A stretch of DNA of 64,000 bases from Embleya scabrispora DSM 41855 (lineage in GTDB: Bacteria; Actinomycetota; Actinomycetes; Streptomycetales; Streptomycetaceae). The stretch lies in the NCBI RefSeq assembly GCF_000372745.1, contig NZ_KB889697.1, positions 1 through 64,000 of the forward strand, read 5' to 3'. A program made the translations under genes and the position numbers. Shown here piece after piece: positions 1 to 7,065 of this stretch (position 1 is its first letter; the number at the start of each line of letters is the position of its first letter). The notes under the pieces are model-generated. The model searched no databases and had not been told where the DNA came from. It worked only from the letters and a program-made list of their open reading frames with translations.

Positions 1-1144
1 CGGCCTTGTTCTTGGCGAACGCGCGCTCGTCGATGACCGCGCCCAGGAAGTGGCTCAGGTCGGTGGGATCGCCCATCGACAGGCCGTCGACGGTGGCCAG
101 GAAGTCGTCCTTGAAGCCGCTCTCCCAGATCGAGCGCGGGATGTAGGCGCGCGAGGCGGCGGAGCACTTCTGGCCCTGGTACTCGAACGCGCCGCGCACC
201 AGCGCGGTCCGCAGCACGTCGTGGTCGGCGCTGGGGTGCGCGACCACGAAGTCCTTGCCGCCGGTCTCGCCGACGATCCGCGGGTAGGTGCGGTAGCCGG
301 CGATGTTCTCGCCCACCGTGCGCCACAGGTGCTGGAAGGTGGCGGTGGAGCCGGTGAAGTGGATGCCCGCGAGCGCGGGGTGCTCGAGCGCGACCTCGGA
401 GACCGCGATCCCGTCGCCGGTGACCAGGTTGATCACGCCGGCCGGAAGTCCGGCCTCTTCGAGCAGGCGCATCAGCAGTACGGCCGAGAAGGTCTGGGTG
501 GGCGAGGGCTTCCAGACCACCACGTTGCCCATCAGCGCCGGCGCGGTGGGCAGGTTGCCCGCGATGGCGGTGAAGTTGAACGGGGTGATCGCGTAGACGA
601 AGCCTTCCAGCGGACGGTGGTCCGTCCGGTTCCACACGCCCGGGCTGCTGATCGGCTGCTCGGCCAGCACCCGGCGGGCGAAGTGCACGTTGAAGCGCCA
701 GAAGTCGATCAGCTCGCACGAGGAGTCGATCTCGGCCTGCTGCGCGTTCTTGCCCTGGCCCAGCATGGTCGCGGCGGCGATCGTCTCGCGCCACGGCCCG
801 GCGAGCAGGTCGGCGGCCTTGAGGAAGATCGCCGCGCGGTCGTCGAAGGACAGGTCGCCCCAGGCGGGCGCGGCGGCCAGGGCCGCGTCGATCGCATCTC
901 GCGCGTCCTGGGTGCCGGCGTGCGCGAAGGTACCCAGACGGGCGCCGTGGTTGTGCGGCTGGACCACGTGGCCGCGCTCGCCGGAGCCCATCCGGCGCTC
1001 GCCGCCGATGGTCATCGGGAGGTCGATCGGGGCCGCGGCCAGTTCCTTGAGCTTCGCTTCGAGGCGGGCCCGCGCGGGCGTGCCGGGGGCGTAGTCGTGT
1101 ACCGGCTCGTTGACCGGGGCGGGGACCTGGGTCACAGCGTCCAA
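1..1144 (-). CDS. pruA: L-glutamate gamma-semialdehyde dehydrogenase (1-pyrroline-5-carboxylate dehydrogenase), N-terminal part
   Basis: Second step of proline catabolism: oxidises glutamate semialdehyde to glutamate with NAD+ in the cytosol. About 381 N-terminal residues are present; the C-terminal part lies beyond the left edge. The aldehyde dehydrogenase fold is clear: the GSTATF stretch of the NAD-binding domain, the glutamate in VGETGGKDF, and the catalytic cysteine in QGQKCSAA at residue 327. I chose the TTG start at 1144 because it gives the family N-terminus MDAVTQVP and has AGGAGC about 8 bases upstream; a GTG three codons in is the alternative. Proline dehydrogenase could follow outside the window. 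The tandem repeat at 1157-1300 begins just upstream of the ribosome binding site, and a PucR regulator is divergent. Confidence 0.95.
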   Translation of the reverse strand, partial: MDAVTQVPAPVNEPVHDYAPGTPARARLEAKLKELAAAPIDLPMTIGGERRMGSGERGHVVQPHNHGARLGTFAHAGTQDARDAIDAALAAAPAWGDLSFDDRAAIFLKAADLLAGPWRETIAAATMLGQGKNAQQAEIDSSCELIDFWRFNVHFARRVLAEQPISSPGVWNRTDHRPLEGFVYAITPFNFTAIAGNLPTAPALMGNVVVWKPSPTQTFSAVLLMRLLEEAGLPAGVINLVTGDGIAVSEVALEHPALAGIHFTGSTATFQHLWRTVGENIAGYRTYPRIVGETGGKDFVVAHPSADHDVLRTALVRGAFEYQGQKCSAASRAYIPRSIWESGFKDDFLATVDGLSMGDPTDLSHFLGAVIDERAFAKNKA

Positions 1145-1156
1145 AACGGCGCTCCT

Positions 1157-1300
1157 GTTCGATGATCCGGATGTCCGGTGATCCGGACGTCCGGCGGTGC
1201 GGCGGTCCGGATGCGCGGCAGTCCGGCGGTCGGGGGGTTCGGCGGGACAGACGTTCGGCGGTACGGGCGTTCGGCGGGCGACGTGTTCGGCGGACGAGGT
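1157..1300. repeat. Nine degenerate 16-bp tandem repeats between pruA and the PucR gene
   Basis: Units start at 1157, 1173, 1189, 1205, 1221, 1237, 1253, 1269 and 1285, exactly 16 bases apart, with consensus GTYCGGCGG followed by seven variable bases. The last four units all begin GTTCGGCGG; the units nearest pruA are more degenerate. The array ends abruptly at 1300. It fills half of the 306-base divergent intergenic region and abuts the pruA ribosome binding site. The period is not a multiple of three, so it is not a coding repeat. Confidence 0.85.
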
Positions 1301-1450
1301 ACGCGCTGCCGAATGCCTGATCCACGACGAAATCGGGCACGGCTCCCGCATTCAAAGGTAGGCCGGGCACGGTCTCCGGTGTTTATCCGATCAGCTAAAC
1401 TCGAAACTCTGCGCTTGGCTCATCGGCCAACATCCACGAAGGGTTCGAAC

Positions 1451-3040
1451 GTGCCCGAAAGCGGTGTCCCGCTCCGCGAACTGCTGGCCGCTCTCGGCGG
1501 CCCGGTCGGCGACGGCCCGGTCCGGGTGGCCGCGGCCGTCGGCGGCCTGGAGGGCCTGGTCCGGCACGTGTCGATCCTCGACCCCGAGGAGGAGCCGCAC
1601 GCGATGCCGGGCGACCTGCTCCTCGCGGTGGGCCTGCGTGGTCGGGCGGCGGCGGGCACGGTCCGGGCGGCGGGCGCGGCCGGCGCGGTGGCGGTCGCGG
1701 TCAAGGGCGAACACGCGGCGCTGCGCGAAGTGGCCGACGCGGCGGGCGTGGTGCTGCTCTCGGTGCGCCCGGAGGCCCGCTGGGAGCAGGTCGCCGCACT
1801 CGCCCACGCCGCGTTGGACGAGCAGCCGGACGCCGAGCCCCCGGACGGCGGCGATCTGTTCTCGCTCGCCCAGACCACCGCGATGCTCACCGGCGGCGGG
1901 GTGAGCATCGAGGACAGCGCCAACCGGGTGCTCGCCTACTCGCGCGCGACCGGACCGGACGAGGCGGACGAGCTGCGCCGGTTGTCCATCCTGGGCTGGC
2001 AGGGGCCGGAGGAGTACATGGCCCGGCTGCGCGACTGGGGCGTCTTCCACCGGCTGCGCACCACGACCGAGGTGGTCGCCGTCGAGGAGCGCCCGGACCT
2101 GGGCATCCGCCGCCGGCTCGCGGTCGGCGTGCACGCGGGTGGGCGCTGGCTGGGCACGATCTGGGTGCAGGAGGGCCGGCAGCCGCTCGCCGCGCGGGCC
2201 GAGGAGGTGCTGCTCGGCGCGGCACGGGTGGCCACGCTGCACCTGGTCCGGCGGCGTACCCGGCTGCCCGCCGAGGCCGGCGTGACCCGGGAGAGCGTCG
2301 CGGGCCTGCTCACCGGCGCGGTCGCGGCCCGGACCGCCGCCGCGCAGTTGGGCCTGGACCCGGTGCGGCCGGTGCTGGTCCTCGGCTTCGCGGTACGAGC
2401 GAGCACGCCGGACGAGTCGTCCCAGGAACTGGCTCGGACCGAGCTGGCCAACCTGGTGTCGGTGTACGCGGCGGCCCGACACAGCCACGCGCAGGTCGCG
2501 CCGCTGGGCCCGCGGCTGTACGTACTGCTGTCCGCGCCGCCGGCCGAATCGGTGGCGCTGGGTTGGGCGCACGAGATCGCCGAGGCCGCGCACGGCCACC
2601 TGGACCTGGCGGTGCGCGGCGCGGTGGGCGATCCGGCGCCGAGCCTGGCCCGCACGGTGGCGGCCCGGGAATCGGCCGACCGGGTCCTGGACGCGATGGC
2701 GGCCGGCGAAGTGTCGGCCGAGGTGGCGGCGCTGTCCCAGGTGCGCCCGGAGGTGCTGTACGGCGAGGTCTCCGCGCTGCTGACCGACCAACGGCACATC
2801 CGCGACCCGCGGTTGATCGCGCTGCGGGCGCACGACGCCGAGCACGACACCGAGTACGCGGACTCGGTGCTGGCCTGGCTGGACGCGCTGGGCGACATGC
2901 GCGCCGCGGCGACGGGACTGCACATCCACCCCAACACCCTGCGCTACCGAATCCGCCGGGCCGGCGAACTCACCGGCCTGGACTGGACCGACCCCAAGAC
3001 CCGCCTGCTCGCCGCGTTGTTGCTGCGGCTGCCGGAGTGA
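1451..3040 (+). CDS. PucR family transcriptional regulator, probable activator of proline catabolism
   Basis: A 529-residue protein with the PucR layout: an N-terminal ligand-sensing domain (about 1-125, beginning PESGVPLRELL), a central GGDEF-like region, and a C-terminal helix-turn-helix (about 470-525) with the family signature HIHPNTLRYRIRR. I placed the start at the GTG at 1451, preceded by GAAGGG; the open frame runs further upstream through the repeat array but has no family similarity there. Adjacency to pruA and divergent orientation suggest it senses proline or pyrroline-5-carboxylate and controls pruA; that is inference from context. The upstream region has TAAACT near 1396 that could serve as a -10 box. 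Confidence 0.9.
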   Translation: MPESGVPLRELLAALGGPVGDGPVRVAAAVGGLEGLVRHVSILDPEEEPHAMPGDLLLAVGLRGRAAAGTVRAAGAAGAVAVAVKGEHAALREVADAAGVVLLSVRPEARWEQVAALAHAALDEQPDAEPPDGGDLFSLAQTTAMLTGGGVSIEDSANRVLAYSRATGPDEADELRRLSILGWQGPEEYMARLRDWGVFHRLRTTTEVVAVEERPDLGIRRRLAVGVHAGGRWLGTIWVQEGRQPLAARAEEVLLGAARVATLHLVRRRTRLPAEAGVTRESVAGLLTGAVAARTAAAQLGLDPVRPVLVLGFAVRASTPDESSQELARTELANLVSVYAAARHSHAQVAPLGPRLYVLLSAPPAESVALGWAHEIAEAAHGHLDLAVRGAVGDPAPSLARTVAARESADRVLDAMAAGEVSAEVAALSQVRPEVLYGEVSALLTDQRHIRDPRLIALRAHDAEHDTEYADSVLAWLDALGDMRAAATGLHIHPNTLRYRIRRAGELTGLDWTDPKTRLLAALLLRLPE

Positions 3041-3092
3041 GGGTGGGTCGGTGGACGTGCGGTCGGCCGCGGCCGGCCCCGCGGCGGAAGGC

Positions 3093-3884
3093 TCAGACCC
3101 TGATGCCCAGTTCGGCCAGCAGGTCCAGGCTCACGTACTCGCCCCCGGTCCGCGACGCCGGGCCGTCGCACAGTTCGAGGGTGGCGGAGACCATCTGGTC
3201 CATGGTCTCGATCTGATCGGGCCGCAACTGTCCGCCGACCAATTCCTCCGCGCCCTCACTGAGCACCGCGGCTCGCGGCTCGATGGTGTTCACCCGGATC
3301 CCGGTCCCGTACAGCTCCGCGGCCAGCGCGTTGGTGATCCGGTTCAACGCGGCCTTGGACGCCCCGTACACCGCGGTCTTGGTGCCCAGCACACCCAATT
3401 CGAACGGCGGTCCGGCCCACGGTCGCGCGGTGCCGCTGGTCACGTTCACGATCCAGCCCTCGCCGCGACCGGCCATCGCGGGCACCACGGCCTGACACAA
3501 CTCCATCGGGGCGAGCACGTTCACCTCGAAGTGCAGTCGGGCGCGCCGCTGCGGATACACCCGCAACGACGCGTAGGAGGCCATCGCCGCGTTGTTGACC
3601 AGGATGTCGATCGGCCCGCCGAGCCCCTCCTCGGCGGCGGGTACGATCCGGGCCCGCTGCGCCTCGTCGGACAGGTCGGCCACCACCACCGCGCTGCGCC
3701 GACCGTGCCGGGCGATCAGCGTCTCGGTCCGCTCCAACGACCCGGCCAGGTTCCCCTGCCGCAATGTCCGTGCGGTCACCGCCACATCGGCTCCCTCGGC
3801 CGCGAGCCGCACCGCCAACGCCGCCCCGATTCCCCTGCTGGCCCCGGTGATCAATGCCCTACGTCCCTCGAACCGCTTGGCCAC
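3093..3884 (-). CDS. SDR family NAD(P)-dependent oxidoreductase
   Basis: Classical short-chain dehydrogenase, 263 residues. The N-terminal nucleotide-binding motif GASRGIG, the NNAA motif after beta-4, the catalytic serine in the NVTSGTA strand, and YGASK with the catalytic tyrosine and lysine are all present. The start is the GTG at 3884, because GGGAGGGA lies a few bases upstream and the protein then begins AKRFEGRRALITG; an upstream start would add residues unlike the family. The substrate cannot be told from sequence. It converges on the PucR gene with about 50 bases between the stops, and I see no operon partner. Confidence 0.9.
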   Translation of the reverse strand: MAKRFEGRRALITGASRGIGAALAVRLAAEGADVAVTARTLRQGNLAGSLERTETLIARHGRRSAVVVADLSDEAQRARIVPAAEEGLGGPIDILVNNAAMASYASLRVYPQRRARLHFEVNVLAPMELCQAVVPAMAGRGEGWIVNVTSGTARPWAGPPFELGVLGTKTAVYGASKAALNRITNALAAELYGTGIRVNTIEPRAAVLSEGAEELVGGQLRPDQIETMDQMVSATLELCDGPASRTGGEYVSLDLLAELGIRV

Positions 3885-4153
3885 GGCGTCCCTCCCTGGT
3901 TCCGGACAATTGCCTGCCGACACCATCCTCACAATAGTGGACTAGGTCAACCATTGGGGCCGGGAATCCCACCACCCGGGATCCGCGTTCCGGGGGCTAC
4001 GCCCGATCGCATCCCGAGCCAACAGGAAAGTTTCTTTCCTGATTCGCCTGCCCGCATCGGCGCGTACTCGGCACGGCCGCGGTACGGGCCGGGGCGACGC
4101 CTCCGACGTCACACAGGGAGCCGGCCGTCCGTGGACGCGGCGCGGTCCGCTCC

Positions 4154-4159
4154 TATGCT
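4154..4159 (+). promoter_or_regulatory. -10 box of a probably leaderless gene
   Basis: TATGCT lies seven bases before the ATG at 4167, the distance expected when transcription starts at the start codon. No Shine-Dalgarno sequence is seen. The element overlaps another in-frame ATG at 4155, which argues that 4167 is the true start. Confidence 0.5.
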
Positions 4160-4166
4160 CCGACGC

Positions 4167-4694
4167 ATGAGCGAATCCCCGGTGTTGTACATCGTCGCGG
4201 GCGCGGCGCCGCCCGTCCTCGACATCGCCACGCTCCTCGCCGAGGTGCGCGAGCGTGGCTGGGACCCCTGCCTGATCCTCACGCCGACGGCGGCGGGTTG
4301 GCTGGCGCCCGAGCTCGACACCGTCACCGCCGCAGCCGGCCGCCGCCCCCGCACCCGCGACCGCCTACCGGGCGAGGAACGACCCTTCCCGGCGCCCGAC
4401 GCCCTCCTCGCGTGCCCGCTGACCTTCAACTCGCTCAACAAATGGGCGTTGGGCATCTGCGACAACGTCGCCCTGGGCACCCTCGCGGAGTGGTTGAGCA
4501 CGCGCCTCCCTGCCGTCGCCGTCCCGTGGTTCAACGACACCCTCGCCGCACACCCGGCCTACGCCGGCAGCATCGAAACGTTGTCCTCGCACGGTGTCGC
4601 GATCCACCTGGACCCGACCGGTCGCCCGCACAGCGGCGACGCCCCCGTGGACTGGGCCGCAATCGCCGACCGACTGCCGCGGGACTCGAACTGA
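4167..4694 (+). CDS. Flavoprotein family protein (HFCD fold, PPC decarboxylase-like)
   Basis: A 175-residue protein of the flavoprotein family that includes phosphopantothenoylcysteine decarboxylase and lantibiotic decarboxylases. It starts with a short hydrophobic strand (LYIVAGAAPP) and contains ACPLTFNSLNKWALG, which matches the FMN- and substrate-contacting segment of this family, followed by the conserved VPWFN near residue 130. Members of this small stand-alone group are common in streptomycetes, but their reaction is not established. The gene stands alone, with a leaderless-type promoter upstream and a strong bidirectional hairpin after the stop. Confidence 0.8.
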   Translation: MSESPVLYIVAGAAPPVLDIATLLAEVRERGWDPCLILTPTAAGWLAPELDTVTAAAGRRPRTRDRLPGEERPFPAPDALLACPLTFNSLNKWALGICDNVALGTLAEWLSTRLPAVAVPWFNDTLAAHPAYAGSIETLSSHGVAIHLDPTGRPHSGDAPVDWAAIADRLPRDSN

Positions 4695-4749
4695 GCCCAC
4701 CGCCGGCCGCCGAGCGAAGACCACGAGGAACGGAAGCAACCTCCCCGCC

Positions 4750-4806
4750 CGCTCGGGCGCAAGCGCCGGACCGGTCGGATGCCGCTCGTCCGGCGCTTGC
4801 CGAGCG
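4750..4806. terminator. Bidirectional hairpin terminator
   Basis: A two-part inverted repeat: CGCTCGG (4750-4756) pairs with CCGAGCG (4800-4806), and CAAGCGCCGGAC (4760-4771) pairs with GTCCGGCGCTTG (4788-4799), with a three-base bulge and a 16-base loop. It lies between the convergent flavoprotein and acyl-CoA dehydrogenase genes and ends four bases before the latter's stop codon. There is no T-tract, as usual in this group. Confidence 0.75.
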
Positions 4807-4809
4807 GAG

Positions 4810-5973
4810 CTAGCGAGGCAGCCCCAACTCGCGTGCGATCAGCATGCGCTGGACCTCGCTTGTGCCCTCGCCGATTTCCAGGATCTTGGCGTCGCGCCAG
4901 AAGCGGGCCACCGGGTATTCGTTCATGAAGCCGTAGCCGCCGTGGATCTGGGTGGCGTCGCGGGCGTTGTCCACGGCGCTTTCCGAGCTGTACAGCTTGG
5001 CCAGGGCGGCTTCCTTCTTGAACCGCTCGCCGTGTACCAGCAGCGACGCCGCGTGCCGCCAGGCCAACCGGGAGTTGTGCGCGCGCATTTCCATGTCGGC
5101 GAGCTTGAAGGCGATCGCCTGGTTGGCGCCGATCGGCCGACCGAATGCCTCGCGTTCACCGGAGTAGCGCACCGATTCGTCCACACAACCCTGGGCCAGT
5201 CCGGTGGCCAGCGCCGCGATGGCCACCCGGCCCTCGTCCAGGATGGACAGGAACTGGGCGTAGCCCCGACCACGTTCGCCGAGCAGGTTCTCCGCCGGGA
5301 CGCGCACGTCGGTGAAGGACAGCTCGCGGGTGTCCGAGCAGTTCCAGCCGACCTTGGAGTACGGCGACGCGACGGTGAAGCCCTTGGTGCCGGCGGGCAC
5401 GATGATCGTGCTGATCTCCTTGCCGCCGTCGCCCTTGGTGCCGGTGACCGCGGTGACCGTGACGAAGCCGGTGATGTCGGTGCCGGAGTTGGTGATGAAG
5501 CACTTGCCGCCGTTGATCACCCACTCCCCCGTCGCCTCGTCCAGGCGCGCGGTGGTGCGCGTGGCGCCCGCGTCCGAGCCGCCGCCGGGCTCGGTCAGAC
5601 CGAAGGCGCCGAGCATTTCACCGCTGGTCAGTTTGGGCAGCCAGGTTTCCTTCTGCTCCTTGGTGCCGAACCGGTGGATCGGCATCGCGCCCAGCGAGAC
5701 GGCCGCCTCCAGGGTGATCGCGACCGAGGAGTCGACCCGGGCCAATTCCTCGAGCACCAGGCCGAGCGCGAGGTAGTCGCCGCCCATGCCGCCGTACTCC
5801 TCCGGGAACGGCAGCCCGAACAGGCCCATCCGCCCCATCTCGCGCACGATCGCGTACGGGAATTCGTGCTTCTCGTACAGCTCGCCGATCGCGGGCGCGA
5901 TCACGTCCTTGGCGAACTCGGCCACGGTGCGCCGTAGTTGCTCGTACTCGTCGTCGAGGCGGTGGTCCAACAT
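4810..5973 (-). CDS. acdH: Acyl-CoA dehydrogenase for branched-chain acyl-CoA (isovaleryl-CoA dehydrogenase type)
   Basis: FAD-dependent acyl-CoA dehydrogenase of 387 residues, the normal length. It carries the flavin/substrate motif LTEPGGGSDAGA, the second signature IHGGYGF near the C-terminus, and EIGEGTSEVQ. As last gene of the leftward carboxylase/HMG-CoA lyase cluster it most likely oxidises isovaleryl-CoA, and perhaps isobutyryl- and 2-methylbutyryl-CoA, as reported for streptomycete AcdH. The start is the ATG at 5973 (LDHRLDDEYEQL), with GGGAG ahead; the frame extends upstream without homology. It is 99 bases downstream of hmgL, with a small hairpin in between, so expression could be partly uncoupled from the rest of the operon. 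Confidence 0.93.
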   Translation of the reverse strand: MLDHRLDDEYEQLRRTVAEFAKDVIAPAIGELYEKHEFPYAIVREMGRMGLFGLPFPEEYGGMGGDYLALGLVLEELARVDSSVAITLEAAVSLGAMPIHRFGTKEQKETWLPKLTSGEMLGAFGLTEPGGGSDAGATRTTARLDEATGEWVINGGKCFITNSGTDITGFVTVTAVTGTKGDGGKEISTIIVPAGTKGFTVASPYSKVGWNCSDTRELSFTDVRVPAENLLGERGRGYAQFLSILDEGRVAIAALATGLAQGCVDESVRYSGEREAFGRPIGANQAIAFKLADMEMRAHNSRLAWRHAASLLVHGERFKKEAALAKLYSSESAVDNARDATQIHGGYGFMNEYPVARFWRDAKILEIGEGTSEVQRMLIARELGLPR

Positions 5974-6052
5974 GGGGCAGGCTCCCGGATTCGGTGGCGG
6001 GGCGGGTCGGCGCGCTCGTGGCGGCACCGGTCCGTGGGGGGGGTGTGTCGGT

Positions 6053-6072
6053 CGGCTGCGGATGGGCAGCCG
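6053..6072 (-). terminator. Small hairpin between hmgL and acdH
   Basis: CGGCTGC (6053-6059) and GCAGCCG (6066-6072) form a 7-bp stem with a 6-base loop immediately after the hmgL stop codon. It could be a weak terminator or an mRNA-stabilising stem inside the operon. No T-tract follows. Confidence 0.35.
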
Positions 6073-7065
6073 TCAGGAGTTCGGGGCGGTCGGTACCAGG
6101 CCACGAGCGTCCACTCGCTTGCCGGCCAGCGCCTGGACCGCGCGTGAGGGGCTGGGGCGGCCGAGCAGTTCGGCCATCCACACACTCGTGGCGACCAGCG
6201 CGCCCAGGTCGACGCCGGTCTCGATGCCCAGGCCGTGCAGCATCCAGACCAGGTCCTCGGTGGCCAGGTTGCCGGTCGCGCTGTCCGCGTACGGGCAACC
6301 GCCCAGGCCGCCGGCCGAGGCGTCCACGGTGGTCACACCGAAGCGCAGCGCCGCGAGCGTGTTGGCCAGAGCCTGGCCGTAGCTGTCGTGGAAGTGCACC
6401 GCGATCTTCTCCGCCGGGACGCCGGCCTCGGCGAAGGCGGTCAGCAGCGCGGTGACGTGTCCGGGGGTGGCGACGCCGATCGTGTCGCCCAGGCTGAGCT
6501 GCGAACAGCCCATCTCGACCAGGGCCTTGCCCACCCGGACCACCTGGTCGAGCGGTACCGGGCCCTCCCACGGGTCGCCCCAGCACATGGACAGGTAGCC
6601 GCGGGTGTCGATGCCGGCGGCACCGGCCCGCTCGACCACCGGGCGGAACATGTCCAGCGATTCGGCCACCGTGCGGTTGAGGTTGCGCCGGGCGAACGTC
6701 TCGGTGGCGCTGCCGAACACCGCGATCCGGCTCGCGCCCAGTTCCAACGCACGATCGAAGCCGCGCTCGTTGGGTACCAGGACGGGCAGCCGGCGGTCCG
6801 CCGCAGCGATCTCGGCGTCCGCCCGTACGGCCGCGAACACCTCTGCGGCGTCCGCGAGTTGGGGCACCCACTTGGGCGGTACGAAACTGGTCACCTCGAT
6901 CGTGCCCAGACCCGCGCGGGCCAGCCGGCGGATGAACTCGACCTTGGCTTGCGTGGGCACCACACCCGACTCGTTCTGCAGTCCGTCGCGGGCGCCCACC
7001 TCGTGGATGAACACCCGCTCCGGCAGTCCGGGTTCACGGTGGGTGTCCGGCAGTTGTCGCGTCAT
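6073..7065 (-). CDS. hmgL: Hydroxymethylglutaryl-CoA lyase
   Basis: Cleaves 3-hydroxy-3-methylglutaryl-CoA to acetoacetate and acetyl-CoA, the last step of leucine catabolism. It is 330 residues long with a DRE-TIM barrel: the catalytic EVGARDGLQNE near residue 20, the metal-ligand VHFHDSYGQAL around residue 230, and the active-site loop GLGGCPYA with its essential cysteine near residue 265. The ATG at 7065 shares its A with the stop codon of the upstream carboxylase gene (TGATG), indicating translational coupling. The order carboxylase beta, carboxylase alpha, lyase, dehydrogenase matches the cluster known from Streptomyces coelicolor, as far as I recall. Confidence 0.95.
   Translation of the reverse strand: MTRQLPDTHREPGLPERVFIHEVGARDGLQNESGVVPTQAKVEFIRRLARAGLGTIEVTSFVPPKWVPQLADAAEVFAAVRADAEIAAADRRLPVLVPNERGFDRALELGASRIAVFGSATETFARRNLNRTVAESLDMFRPVVERAGAAGIDTRGYLSMCWGDPWEGPVPLDQVVRVGKALVEMGCSQLSLGDTIGVATPGHVTALLTAFAEAGVPAEKIAVHFHDSYGQALANTLAALRFGVTTVDASAGGLGGCPYADSATGNLATEDLVWMLHGLGIETGVDLGALVATSVWMAELLGRPSPSRAVQALAGKRVDARGLVPTAPNS

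Noticed and set aside
1157-1300. CRISPR-like array
   Set aside because: Units are 16 bases with 7 variable bases, far too short for repeat and spacer, and no cas genes are near.
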